A stretch of DNA of 64,000 nucleotides, from positions 20,388,518 through 20,452,517 of the forward strand of contig NC_086355.1 in the NCBI RefSeq assembly GCF_036324505.1, read 5' to 3'. Within the stretch, counting starts at the first letter, position 1, and every line of letters begins with the position of its first letter. The DNA is from Eleginops maclovinus. Its lineage: Eukaryota > Chordata > Actinopteri > Perciformes > Eleginopidae. Position numbers and translations under genes: made by a program. Shown here piece after piece: positions 46,335 through 59,112 of the stretch. The notes beneath the pieces are model-generated. The model was given only the letters and a program-made list of their open reading frames with translations, did no database searches and was not told the DNA's origin.

Positions 46335-46560
46335 ACAGACTTGAACAGTTACAGAAAACCTTGATCAGTTTGTTTTTTGTTTAGCAGAAAAAATACGATC
46401 ATTTTTGAGTCTAAAAAGTAGTTTCAATTAATATTGGGAGTCGAGTCGTTAGTTTGCTTAGCATCTGGCCGTGTAATAAGCGGGATAATGTGCAGCAAGT
46501 TAGTCATGGTGTTATTTTCCCCATGAAGACTACCTCGCTGCACATTATCCCTTACTCAAG
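46333..46560 (+). repeat. Dispersed repeat with snap-back hairpin end
   Basis: The left part matches 18726-18925 (GAACAGACTTGAACAG, AAAACCTTGATCAGT, later GTAATAAGCGGGAT). The right end folds back: GGGATAATGTGCAGC at 46482-46496 is the exact reverse complement of 46537-46551, with a second short CATGG/CCATG pair inside. Similar snap-back ends are known from Angel-type fish MITEs, but I cannot confirm the family. Confidence 0.55.
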
Positions 46561-47529
46561 CACATTGAAAATAAATGCCCAGTAACACAGTCCTAAAATG
46601 GCTTCAGCCTCTTGCAAACTTGTTTTAAAAACTTTAAATTGAAGCTGTTTTTCTTTTTTTTTGCTGTTAGTCTGTTGTAGACAAAAAACATTATCAGTCT
46701 CTCCCCAGCAGCTATCAAGTAAAATCAATGCAGAGGATCACTGGACCACCAAATTCAGTGTTTTCCTCAAGCCAACTTATACATTGCAATTTAGTTTTTC
46801 ACAGAACATACTAAGACAGCTGAGGAAAAGACCCTCTCATGCTTGTCGATTCGTATTCACCAGGTGTATTGAGATTGGCAGATAATTCACCATCAGTTTC
46901 AACATTACATTGACTAAAGGTTGTAATTTCTCATTAGGGTTCAGCAAATGACAGTCTAATAGGGAGTCTTTCTTTACCAGAACCCTGTAAACGGCTGCAC
47001 GTATCAGTTTCATTAAATTGGACATAACTTCAAAGGGCTGCCATGTGAACAGGAAAAATGAAGAATCCACATTTCTCCCAGTGTAATTGGGGATGCTGCA
47101 CATCTTCATGTCTGCCTGTTTTGTTGTAATTGTGTTGAATAGAGGAAGTTAAATGCTTCCATTTAAAAGGAAACATTAAACACTTACATCTTAAAAAAAC
47201 ATTTTTTTTGTCTCTTAAAAATGGTTCCTAAATTTGCTGAATAATTGCATAGCAAGTAAAAGCACAACCAAGAGACTGGGTAGATTAAGATAAAGAAAAA
47301 TATGACTTGAGTAAAGGATCAGGCAAGCAAACAATAAAAATGTTAAACTTAGTAAGGCGTCAGCAAAAAAAATGCAGGCTGGAAAGCTGTGTCAGTGACA
47401 TGTAACACATGTTCAAATCCTCTGACAAAGGGCTGTTGGAATTCATTCATCACAACTAGATACGAATATTGGGTGTTTTGATGTTGACATGTCTTGATCA
47501 TGGTGAAACAACCATAGGATCTCCTCCTA
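46561..47529. other. Gene-free sequence
   Basis: AT-rich, short frames only, no recognised repeat. Confidence 0.45.
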
Positions 47530-47830
47530 GTAGAGCACTGTTTGTTCGAAGCTGCCGTGGAAACATGGCCGTGTAACAGGGTGGATGTTTGGAAGAGGAT
47601 CAGCTCCCTATGTAGATATAAAGGGCTCATTTTCAGCTATACAAAACAATCTTAATTTCATGTGATTTCACACATTTGAAAACATAGTTATGAATATTAT
47701 ACTCCAATAAATTCTGCCAAAACATAAATTAATCCTACACATTGGCCCTTATTCAGAGGATATATCCAGTCACCAAACACATGATTGAGTCATATTTCCC
47801 GTTACATAATGTTTATACCAGTGTGAAAAG
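47530..47830 (+). mobile_element. MITE copy 1 with duplicated flank
   Basis: The phrases GGAAACATGGCCGTGTAACA, GATCAGCTCCCTATGTAGAT followed by ATAAAGGGCTCATT, ATGAATATTATACTCC and AATCCTACACATTGGCCC belong, from memory, to an abundant fish MITE whose end is normally AATCCTACACACTGGACC. The last 80 bp (47757-47830) lie beyond the usual MITE end, yet are also shared with 49121-49412. The two loci are therefore related by duplication of this locus, not by independent insertion. Confidence 0.6.
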
Positions 47831-49045
47831 TGCTTGAGAACTTACTGCTCATTACTTGATTAACACCTGCAGGGAACTCTGTTTAAACAAAGTAAAAGAA
47901 AAAAACGTGTGCTGTAAATCTTGAAACCAGGAATACAATGCCTTTTAAAGACTTGTAGCCTTCATTCCACAAAAAAGCAAAATATGGCTTGTATCCAGCA
48001 GAGATGAAACAGCAGTGCTATCCCTTCATCGAACATCGAACCAGGCTTGTAACAAAAGCAAGAAGTTCAACAGCATTGAGTATAATAGTACTGTCATTGT
48101 CCATGAGGAGGATCTTTTCCTCAAAGAAAACCCATGCTTGCACTTTGTTAAGTGTGATCTATGCAGGCAGTATAATTGTTTAAGTGCAACCGTTATGCGA
48201 TTTGCTTTTTTTCAGCCAGAACAAAATTAGCAGTATCTGATGATGAAAAAAGATTCTTAGTTGCCTTTTTTGCCCAAACATCTAACCAATGTTCAATCAA
48301 AGAGTTTTTTAACAAGATTTACTATAGTTTTGCATCAGTAACAGTCTCCAGCGTTTGGACACAATCTTTACCTTTTTTGTTCCGATTCAGCCTGACCGAG
48401 ACCAAAGCACAAGTGAGCATTAGTCTGCAACCTTTCCAAGGGAGAGAGGCATGTTGAAGTTGCCTCAACAGAAGGACACTTTATGGCCTTCATCACAACC
48501 ATGCTCCATCTAAGATAAACAATGATACTTGGCACGGCATTTCTTAAACCTTGGAAAATATATATGAGGAAGATGACATTTTTTAACAAAGCTCACAGAT
48601 GTGTTATATGGTTGTTATAGTTTGTCTTATCGAGGAGCCAGTTCCTTCTTTTTCAAAGCTTACTCCGCTTTTTGTTTTAGGAAAATTAAGTTTACATTTT
48701 GTTCTTATGGCAAATGTTTTGTTGTTGTTTCTGGTTTCTTTTTGTTGGATGGTCTTTTTCTTCGTGTTCTATCAATCTAGATATAATAAAAAAGTAAACT
48801 ACTGCTCTCTTATTGTGTTAAATACATGACTAGGTCTATATTCTTTTGGTCCAATGCTACAAGTTAATGTTTTCACTAACCTGTCATTTACTATACATTT
48901 AACTTCATATAACGTACAACAGCTGTGTTAAAGAATAATAATTATACTCTTCAATGTAGTATTACTATAGCTTAGAGACTTTTGCAGACAGAACTGCCAA
49001 AGTCAGTTTGACTCTCACAGCTAGAAGGTTGGCTAACATTAAAGC
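47831..49045. other. Gene-free sequence
   Basis: Several overlapping frames of 60-95 residues (47989-48457, 48599-48829) show no recognisable domain. No repeat was recognised. Confidence 0.45.
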
Positions 49046-49492
49046 ATGTTTCTTGACCAGTTTGTCTTTAGCAATATTGTTATTAGGTGCAGGGTAATGT
49101 TGCTTTGAGTGATTGTGTTTGGAAACATGGCCATGTAACAAGGTGGATGTTTGGAAGAGGATCAACTCCCTATGTACAGTATATATAAAGGGCTCATTTT
49201 CAGCTATATGAAGCACAAAACAATCTTAATTTCATGTGATTTCACACGTATGAAAACATAGTTGTGAATATTATACTCCAATACATTCTGCCAAAACATA
49301 AATTAATCCTACACATTGGCCCTTATTCAGAGGATATATCCAGTCACCAAACACATAAGATTATTATTGAGTTATATTTATCATTACACAATGTTTATAA
49401 CAGTGTGAAAAGATTGCAACACAAATCAGTAAATGTAACATTACCCTGCACCTAATAGCAATATTGCTAAAGACAAACTGGTCAAGAAACAT
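49046..49492. mobile_element. Inverted arms enclosing a duplicated segment
   Basis: The left arm 49046-49101 and the right arm 49437-49492 are 56-bp inverted repeats differing at one base; both contain ACCAGTTTGTCTTTAGCAAT in their own orientation. Weaker inverted similarity continues inwards to 49120 and 49413. The loop between, 49121-49412, is the second copy of the 47559-47830 segment. Outer target duplications are not clear. Readings: a foldback-type element that captured DNA, or an inversion-duplication scar from repair. Confidence 0.65.
49121..49412 (+). repeat. Duplicated segment, copy 2 of 47559-47830
   Basis: It aligns from GGAAACATGGCC to CAGTGTGAAAAG with three small insertions relative to copy 1 and scattered substitutions. 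It begins abruptly at GGAAACATGG and lacks the upstream MITE part seen in copy 1. It continues past the MITE end through ATATATCCAGTCACCAAACA. Confidence 0.75.
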
Positions 49493-52400
49493 TTCAAACT
49501 AAAAACTGCCGCTAAACATAATATTGACCTTATTTAATATTACACTTCAAGAAATATTACAGTAGATTACATATTCAGAGTTGTGAGTATTCAAATACCT
49601 CTTGAGGTTATGCTATTTAAAAAAAAAAAGTCATGTTGCGTACTTCTCACTAAGTTTGTGTACTGCATTAATGTGGCTCAAATGACCACATAAATTGCCT
49701 CATATCTTCTCGGAACAGGTAGGGCCATTTTGTATTACAGTCAATTTCTCCCAGGGGGAATATTAGAGGCAGTGGAAATACCTGCAGCCATTATGGTAAT
49801 GATACAATATCGTGCTCCAAATTTTATTTGCTAACACTCATAGTACATGTTGTCATAGTGTATGTTTCCAAGTGCTATGAACTATTTTTCTCAAGTAAGT
49901 GGTGGAAAAATTACTGTCAACTAATATCTTCTATTTTACAGAAAAAAAAACAAGACTGCAGCAGAATACAGTTTGTTTATCGGTCGATCGATCACCTTAT
50001 GTTAACTTCTGTGACATTAACTATAAAGTCGAGTATAGTATGGTTTGTCACATCAATAGTGCCCACTGCGGAATATTCGTCTGTGGTTTCTCAGCAATCG
50101 CCTTCAGTGTTAGTAAAATGGGTTCCTTCATCATCAGTATTAGGCCTGTTTCAGTCATGGTTAAAGGAATGTGTGTGTTCCTATTTGTATGCGTAGCATG
50201 TGAGAAGTGGTTGGGTGTCAAGGAAGGCTTCTACCTTTATGAATAAATTATAGGGGCACTTAGAGGTGTGACAGTGTCTGGAGGAGGAAACAACACAGCT
50301 TCATGTTCTTCTCTGAACTCTCAATACATGAAGGTCATAAACCAAGAAATATGAAGGTACTCTGCATCTATCAACACCACAGGATGAAACGCAGCATACA
50401 CCCAACTGCTATTATATAAAACTAATCAAGTAAACATTGTGAACTTGTGTTTTGTATTTGTGCTGGTTAGAGCCTTATGTTCTTTAAATTGTTGAGTATT
50501 TAAGAGATCATCTCTATCATTTGTTTGTTAAATGATGAATTACTAACATTGAGCAACCTCCTGTACATATTTTTACACTGCTCCGAATCTCATGGCTTCC
50601 ATTGCACTGTTTTATCTTAATTTATCTACAAAATGTAGCCTTGGGCATATGCAGAGGCGTTGCAAGCTTGTCTTATTTGGTTCTCCCGGGGTCGTTTTGA
50701 GTCTCAATTCTTTGTAACATATGTAGATCATTCATGCTACCCTTGAGCATGATATTGCAATAAAAAAGCAAACTAATGAACATCAGTCAAATAGAGTTAA
50801 TTCTAAATGTGCAAAATATAGAAGATAATAAAGATTTGCAGCTGTGCTTTTCAACTGAAGCAACAGCATTATTAAATTATACAATATATGAAGTTAGGGA
50901 ATGGAAGGTAAACTCATTATTTTCTATCCAAGAAATCAATAAACATGACAGACATATAGATGGTCTCCCAGGGATAGTGGACCACTTTGAAAAAAGTATG
51001 TGCTTTTGAGGAGTTGAAGAGGCGGTAATGCTTCTAAAAGGGGACAATATTTCTGACAAAAAGAGAAGACAACACATCCTTTCCAAATGCTAAATGTCCA
51101 CAGCAATTTCAAAGTCAAGTTGGTCAATGTGTATGTTTCTAAAATGTCCTTGATGGAAAAAAACAGGAAGATGTATTGGGAAATGGACCAACAAGACCAC
51201 AAAGCACTGCGAACTGGAGAAGAAAACACTTGAACAATCTCGAAAAACAGGGAGTCAGAGACGAGACAAAGGTTAACTTAAGACTAGGTTCACAAAGATC
51301 ACTACTTCTCAGAGAAGCCACAAATTCACAGAAACTAACAGAGATAAAAAAAAGCAGAAAGGTGCACATAGACTGTGAGATGTGGACACAGGTCAAACAA
51401 TGCACTTTATAAATGAAAAACATGAACTGGACATTGTAGTTACGAGAAAATTACCCAAAAGCAAGGTAATGGAGAAATGAAATTGGTTTTATTTCACTAA
51501 GGACACGACAAAACAATCTACTGCCAACTACCTGGACCAGTTCTTGAAACAACGTTCACATATATAAAAAGAGCTGAAGTACCACGAGATCAATAGAGCT
51601 CAATGTGGAAGAACATGATGATACAGGTTAAAAGACCATGACTATCCAATTTAAATTGTTCAGAAATGCAGAACATATGTGGACATTATGAACGAACAAA
51701 TGGGGATTTGTTGACAGAACTCGTAAACATGAACACGAGAACATTCGAATGTGGGTGCTGAAATGAGTGGAAGGGATGATTTGCAAGGCTCCTGAATCGA
51801 AAACAGTGAAAGGCATTGATTCCTAATCGGAGGGGATGCAGCTCAAATAGCAAGGAAAATAGTACAAAAAGATCCCTTATGCCTTTGGAGTTTAGTGAAT
51901 AAGACGGCGAAGATATGAGCGGGGAGAAATTATGTATGAACGGGTCACTCACTAAAGGGTAATATCAGCTACATATTATATTAATGAGTCTGTGATATTT
52001 AGATCTCCACCCACTGTCGGAGCTTCTAATGCTCGATGACTTCATATATTTCAATCCATTATATGCCTACTGAGTGAGGGTTGATTTACTAATGTTGGAC
52101 ATTGCAAGGCTGAGGGGACTCTGTTTAATGGGCATAGTGCCGAGGTTCATCCAAATCCCTGTTTAATGTTTAGATGTTATGGGAACAGTTAAAAAAGGGT
52201 GATTTAAAATGTGCATGTGGGGATATGGGGGGTCAAGATATATAAGCGTGAGCCATAGGGCATGGTAGTATAGGTCTTAAAGAAAGACATGTTTTAATTT
52301 CACATATTGCTTAACCCTCATGCAATTAATTTAAGTCATTTCACTAAAAACTCCTAATGTTTACCTAATGATAGACTGTGCAAGAATTTGAAAAAACATC

Positions 52401-52997
52401 TAGATTTTAGAAAAAGGCACACAAACTAGAGGCTTTCATACAAGGAAAGCATATAGGTTAATCCAAAGTATTACATAAACTTTAGTGGATGAGGATATGG
52501 ATAATATTCAGCCCTGACAGTCAACATTACGATGAGGGATCAAATGAATTAAGCAGTAATTTGATTAAAACATTAAAACAATACAAACTAAACACTCAAT
52601 AAGAGAAATGGGAAATGAGTTTACAATTGAACTATCAGACAATGATTGGCAAAACATCTTTAAGCAAAAATGAATGTGTTTATTTCATAACAAATGTAAA
52701 AAGGTAGGCAGTTACTCTACAGAGACATCAGATAAGTTGGAAAGTGGTTCAACAGTGTACAGTATGTCTGTCAAATGTTTTAAGGACAACATATATGTAT
52801 CTGAAAACAGTGAAAAGTGCTAAGACAAATCCTAGGGTATATGTTTTTGCTACTTTACTGTCATTTATCGTGAAAAAAATAGATAAAATACTGTTATTTG
52901 AAAGTAAAAGATTTACAGGGGAACTATAGACACCGGTGCAAACGGTCCAATGGCTTATAATTATTTAAGATCATTTTGCTTTCTACAGTTGATTTAC
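49493..52997. other. Gene-free sequence
   Basis: Frames of 115-122 residues at 49828-50246 overlap in different phases and have no recognisable domain. The part 50990-52640 is A-rich. No element boundaries were recognised. Confidence 0.45.
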
Positions 52998-53305
52998 GGT
53001 TGAGCTTGCAGATTGCAGCCAACTTAATACAGTAAACCCTGTTCTATCTAAGTGTAACAGATAACCTGTTGTGGCCTTAAAGTAACGTAGAAAAATGAAA
53101 ATCCCTCTCTAATGCCAATTTTAGTTTTTTTTCCCATTCTTGGCTGTATGAAATGCATGCATGCATGTGAATGAAACATGACAAACTTCATTAAAGAGGA
53201 CCAGAGCTCCCTATGCAGATATGAAGGGGTTCATTCTAGGCTAACAAAAACACAATGATTCGTATTTTGAGGAGATTTAATACTTGTGAAAAATTAAGCA
53301 ATGCG
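52998..53305 (+). mobile_element. MITE copy 3, diverged
   Basis: Same family as 47530-47755. The left part carries GCTTGCAGATTGCAGCCAAC and GTTGTGGCCTTAAAGTAACG, which are the usual 5' phrases as recalled. The right part has GAAACATGACAAAC, GAGCTCCCTATGCAGATATG, TCATTCTAGGCTAACAAAAA and CACAATGATTC. The right terminus has been lost. Confidence 0.55.
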
Positions 53306-55606
53306 TTAGTGTATGAGCCCGATCTGTAATCAATGCACAGCCAGCTGATTGAATCATTGTTTGGAATCAGTCAGCAATCACAGCCCATTCTTACAAAACA
53401 GCGTTCTATGTAAATATGACTCCCTCCTCACCTGTCTCTGATACACCAATTCTGCCACAAACAGAAAGCGCTGCTCGCAAAGCTTGGCAAGAGACTCTAC
53501 CTATTTAGTTAAGGGTCCAAACACGACTTAGCATGCATGTTGGATAATCCAGGTAGCATTTAAGGAGCGGAACCATCAACGCCAAGCAAAACTTTAATTC
53601 CATTGGCTGCATGAATGGTTAATCCTATGTTTCTGAAACATATATAGTTTCTGCCAAGAAATCCTCTATAAACAGGTTTGTTTAATGAAATGGAAACTTA
53701 TTTTATGATTACAAGAAGCACAAATGGCTTAATCGGGACGGAACTCCAAAGAAATCCATCAAAAGAGGATGAAAAAGATAGAAAAATTGTGAAGGGATTT
53801 CAAATAGTATATGCTATCTTATCATTGTCTTGTAACAAATCTTCTGCCAACTTTTAAGCAAACCCGTGATATTTGCTTCGAACCCTAGCCAATCTTTTCT
53901 GCCTGAACAGAGCAACACATGGAAGGTAGTAAATAAACACAAATCTCTTGTGACAAAACTCTCGGCTTTGTCCACACCCACCCTGTCCTCCTATCTACTA
54001 CTTCTGAGCAGTATAAAACTAATTCCAGGAAGGAATTACATTTCCTGCTAAATTCATCTGGCAAAGCATATAAGTCGTATATAAATGCATTTGGCAAAGG
54101 ACAGGATTTTTTTCCTCTATGCAGCTTTTTGAAGATGATCTCATGCAGCTGCCTCGCTGTGTGTGCTGTCACCTGCCTGTCATCCTTGAGGGAGCCGGCG
54201 GCTGGCATTTCCTCCAGTGTGGGCATGGGCTTGCAGTTGCTATGACATTGAGACAATATCTGTGTGTGCGCATTCGCAAGTGTGAGTATTAGTGCGTGAG
54301 TAAATCCACCCTCACACTCTCCTTTGGCAGTTTTGTTTGTGCCTTCAAATAAGTCAGCCAATTTCAATTTTAAAATTAGTATAAATAAATAAAGTAATAT
54401 TAATGATTAACATTCCAACACATTTACGATATTTGCAATCCGTTTAACACGTTGTAGAATGATACATTTCAAGTTTTCCAGTCCCTTCTTGTCATTTAAA
54501 ATCTGTGACAAGCAGCAATGTAGCACCTGCTGTTGACATTTCTTTGCCACACTTCCAGGAGAATAGTTTTTTTTTTGCAGGCGGCTATTTTTTCCACTGA
54601 CCTCCAACATTGCGGCAGAATCCAAAACCCTCAGGTCACATTGCTATGCAAAGCGATTGATTGGCACGAAGCCAAGGCATATTGAAAATGTGTTAGTCTT
54701 AGCAAATTGCCTGGAGTGACACTGTGTGGCTATAATTAAGACGTCTCCTTTCCTCCACCATCTCCTCCACCATCTCTGATTCTTGTCTGTTCCTCTCCTC
54801 ACACTGTCATTGGTATGTGGGTGTTTTGGTTTCAGCAAACTGTGGGTGTGAATTTCAATAGGTAACAGTGTCCAGTAAGACTGAAATGGGCTCTGTTGAG
54901 TGTCTAGTGTGACGTTATATTAGTGTGATGTTACAAAGTTATATCTTGGTAAAGTTAACTTTATAACTTTGTTTCTAGTGCTATATACATGATAATTCAT
55001 AGAATGTGATACACAAGTGAATTGTAAGTGCATAAAGTGAAAGTATTTCCCTATGAAGATTAGGGAATATGATATAGTACATAGTGTGTATTATTTTAAA
55101 GGGAAACACGTAGGAAAAGTGTGACATTTAACTAATAGATGTCACTATTAAACATCTCCAGATGATTATGTACATTATTTAGTTTTTAAAGGTTTCTGAA
55201 ATGGTATGTTGAAATATGCAAATTAGGCATTATCTCATCAAATATGTTCTTAATGTTCAGACCCCTCTATAATACAAATCTAAACATGGAAGGAAGCCGA
55301 ATACAAAATTCTGGTTTTAGCCAAAACTTTTCATAGAGACTTTTGGTAGTTTCTCTTTATCTTTTCAAAAACATGAACATTATTTTAAAAGCCAAAACAA
55401 AACATTGTTAACATGTTTTAAGGATGAAATGTCATAATTCAGGCTATGAATAATATATGAACAAACCCACTGTTTAAACCTTCAGTAGTATTCAGAAATA
55501 AGTTGGCAGGGATCTGTAAAAAAGTTTGGGGTATTTAAATACTGAAGAGAAGATTATTTGCTATTTTGAGAAAACTGCCTTTAAAGATACTCTATTTTTC
55601 AAAGGA
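53306..55606. other. Gene-free; 160-residue minus frame at 53885-54367 not supported
   Basis: The long minus-strand frame has no recognisable domain, and its sequence looks like non-coding single-copy DNA. The part 54110-54350 has a balanced composition and may be conserved regulatory DNA. A short TCCTCCACCATC duplication lies near 54753-54776. Confidence 0.4.
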
Positions 55607-55985
55607 TTAAGTAGGCGGTTGGACCAGAATGCAGAACAAAAATGGATGCAGGTTCAGATGAAAAAACTGGTGAAACTACTACTGAGGGAAAATGCTAGCT
55701 AATACAAAAGAAAAGCAGCAAAACTGAACTACAAACAAACAGGTGGCACAAAGAAAACAGGCAACATATCCATCAGGAAACACAAGGATTCATGCAGGGA
55801 AACATATAGTGCAAATGTTATCGACAAACAGAGAAAACAGTGGAAAAGACAAACATTTATACACACAGAACTAATCACATCAACAAGACACAGCTGGAAA
55901 GAATCAGGGCAGGGCGGACAATCACAAAAAATCTGGATAGAGACAGGAAGTAAAAGCAGACAAGACACAACAAATACAAGGTAGC
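55607..55985 (-). mobile_element. Solo LTR, same family, minus orientation
   Basis: It shares TTGGACCAGAATGCAGA near the left end, ACAAGACACAGCTGGAAAGA, ATCAGGGCAGGG and GACAGGAAGTAAAAGCAGACA with the other copies. The terminal ATCATGACA has been lost at the right. No internal genes flank it. Confidence 0.62.
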
Positions 55986-56279
55986 AAGGTAAATACTGTA
56001 GATATCACCAAGAAATGTCCCCAGTGAAGACCTTACATTTTTGTATGAATAGGTTATACAAGGTTTTACTGTTTGAGTATCCACAGATCCACTGCTTTTT
56101 CTGAAAGATATAAGATTGTATTAAAGAGGTGACCCATAGCAACTGTATTCTCATTTCTAATGATACAAAGAAATGCAAAAATAGCTAAAAGGTAACCACC
56201 CTGAAGAAAAACTCCATAAATTAAATTGGGGAATGAAATAAAAATAGAAGTTGTAGCTCAAAGCATTTTTGTCCGCCTG

Positions 56280-56455
56280 CTTTATTCTATTATAACTAAC
56301 ATGTTTTTTCTTCTATATACTAATATTTCTCTGTTATTGCATGCATGTTTTTTATCTGCTATGCCACTTTTGTGTCCATGCCACTTTTGCTCTAGCAAAT
56401 CTGAATTTCCCCGCTGTGGGACTTATAAAGGATTTCTGATTCTGATTCTCCTTCC
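56280..56455 (+). repeat. LINE 3' tail remnant, plus orientation
   Basis: AATCTGAATTTCCCCGCTGT followed by GGGACTTATAAAGGATT and TCTGATTCTGATTC repeats is the characteristic 3' tail of fish LINEs (AATTTCCCC..GTGGGA.TAATAAAGGATT..). The upstream part may be 3' UTR; no coding part is present. Confidence 0.5.
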
Positions 56456-58823
56456 TCCTCTAACTCCACTCATTTAAATATGTGTAAGCACCTAAACATA
56501 AAAGGAAGTTCAATCCATACCAATTTTCTTTATCTTTACTGAGCAGGTAAACTTTCACAACTTTCTTTAATTAAAAACTTACTCAAAACCTCAATCTCAT
56601 TTAACAGAAGGAATCTGCACTCATCTTCTGAGGCTTACACTTGTCAAAGCAGATCAGACCCCAAAATCCTTCTAAATATAGCAACATGCCAATATACCAG
56701 AGCACACTGTGACAAATTGTCTCCTCGTATCCTTTTTCTCTGACTTCAGCTGAGAAGATAATTAGTCAAAGCTACTCTCCTTTATCTCAGTTTTAGCGTA
56801 CCTTTAGTGGCAACACATCAAACTGGTTACAGAGGGATTACAGAGCTCAAAGCTTTGACCTGTCTGGACATTTCCAAGCTTTGATCTACCTCCTACATCC
56901 TACAGCAAGTTCAGTGGATTGCCGTTCATGAAACAGAGCTACTACTTTGTATTCATAAGTTTCTCCTCGATTTTTGATCACGGTCATTGCATGACACCAT
57001 CAGGATTTGATAATATGCATTTATACGAAATTATTTGTTATAGCTGGTGGCAGGACGTTTAGATGGTGGCGTTTACCAATGAGAGTGCTTTTCACCTTCT
57101 AAAGAGAAGATGCTTTTGAATGCTTTTTTATATATATACTGTATATATTTACTGTTTATATCTCAAATGTTTCTATAAATGATCTGAGCTACCGCTGAAC
57201 ATCCTTTTGTAAAATGCAACGATAATTTCATTTGGTCTTCTGTAATGGTTAGATCAAGCACAGCAAAATTCAACGTTAAGCTTATAGCCTTTTTAGGAAA
57301 CATTGGTTGATTCAGTTTATGTCCAGTTTTAATCAACAGGTCCAGTTGAGACCTCTGTGGATAATTTGGCTCATGGTAAAATCCTCCTGAACAATAAACA
57401 ATTGAGTAATCCTTCTCAGGAGAAGCTGACTGTGAAATGACAAACTCACTACACCGCCTTTTGTATTGGTTGATTTAGAGCCAGCTCACATATTTTAAGT
57501 TTAAAGTCCAAGATTAAGTCCAAACCTTGAGCCTGGAACCTGGAGCGAGGATCACCCAACAAACCATTTAATGGGAAACCAGTGTAAAGATATCAATTTG
57601 GGATTTGTCACTTGAGACCTTATAGAGGACACGGAAGCAGCAGTTTGGACCACATGTAGGTGTTTTGCAGGAATAAATGAATGCATGAATAATCACAATG
57701 AGCTCAGTTGTAGACATAATGGGCCTGCATTTAGCAACAGAAGCAAACCAAACAATAAACATGCTGGTCAAGGCTAAATACCCATTCCATGGAAACATAT
57801 AGTAAGTCCTCAATTCAGATCCTTCACTGCCATGTTGTGCATTGTGCACTTTGCAGTGTTTACATATTGACTGTGTAGTGTTGTCTCAAATAACGCATGG
57901 CTGCTGTGCCTTCACAAGAAATGACAATAGCTGCTGTTTGCTACCTAGCTAGTTAGCAATGTTATCATTCATGGTAGCAATCATTACCTACATCTAAATC
58001 AAACCTATAAAAGGAACAGTGGCTTCCTTTTCAACACCTGTGTTGTGGTACGTTACTGAAATAGTGAACAAACATTAACCTTTACATTGACTTGTTTTGG
58101 CGTAGCGCTATGTTAGCTGAAGTTACCGCATTGGCTGCTGGTTGCGCAACTTCCATTACGTAGCCAAGATGGTGATCGTTGAGTGTGAGAAGTGTCCATT
58201 GTTCCACATGTAACTTTTTGCCCTTTATGGGTGCATCATCAGGGTACTCATAGTTTGCTGCATTTCACCAACTGAAGCAGAATTAAGAACTTCTGTTCTG
58301 TCAGTACTCAGCTGCAGAAAGTAAACACATTCTAGAAATGTTCTATTCATAAAGTTTGAGGGTTTTTGTTTTTTCTTAAATGTGTTTTAGCGCCTGTGTT
58401 GCAAAGTCCTTACAACAGTAGTCTGGGTTTATTATTCAGTTGCATTTTGGCAGTTTTATTTCACCTCTTCTTGCTTATTGTTTGCACTCAACAAAACACT
58501 AGCAAGGCCCCCCAGGGTTGGGTTGCTAATCAACTTTCTAAATCTAGCTTTAATGGTGGGTATTATAAATATGTATGAAGAGATGCTGCACATTCCTAAT
58601 CAAATCAGTGTGCACAACAGAGAGCAATGGATGGGCTGGTGCATAATGTATTGGCACACATTTTACTTTTAGACAATGGGTTCACTTAAATCAAATATTC
58701 ATAGGGTGTATAAGTAGTCTTAAACTGAAATAGAGTGCTATTTGGTAAACACGTAGAACAAAGATTAAGGTTTACATAATTTAATACTTCTATTCTTCTG
58801 GCTTTTGGCCCCCAATTGATATA
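56456..58823. other. Gene-free; weak repeat-like tract 57560-57740
   Basis: AAACCAGTGTAAAGAT and the following AGCAGTTTGGACCACATGTAGGTG and AATAATCAC resemble a common fish repeat (GAGCCAGTG..AGC.TTTTGAA..GCTGTAG..ACAATAATC), strongly diverged. A TATATATATACTGTATATAT run lies near 57131. No supported gene. Confidence 0.35.
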
Positions 58824-58940
58824 CAGTGGGGCAAAAAAATATTTAGTCAGCCACCAATTGTGCAAGTTCTCCCTTCTAAAAAGATGAGAGATGCCTGTAA
58901 TTTTCATCATAGGTATACTTCAACTATGAGAGACAGAACG
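58824..58940 (+). repeat. Left terminal inverted repeat of the Tc1 element
   Basis: Pairs with 60273-60389; the two differ by a few substitutions over about 105 bp and then more strongly. It contains TTTAGTCAGCCACCAATTGT and ATTTTCATCATAGGTATAC, likely transposase-binding sequence. Confidence 0.93.
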
Positions 58941-59112
58941 GGGGAAATTTTTAATGAATTGATTGGTAAATTCCTCGGTAAAATAAGTATTTGGTCACCT
59001 ACAAACAAGCAAGATTTCTGGCTCTCACAGACCTGTAACTTCTTCTTTAAGAGGCTCCTCTGTCCTCCACTCGTTACCTGTATTAATGGCACCTTTTTGA
59101 ACTCGTTATCAG

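Noticed and set aside
53885..54367. 160-residue minus-strand frame
   Set aside because: No recognisable domain, no splice-site context and no repeat relation; length alone is not enough in 64 kb.
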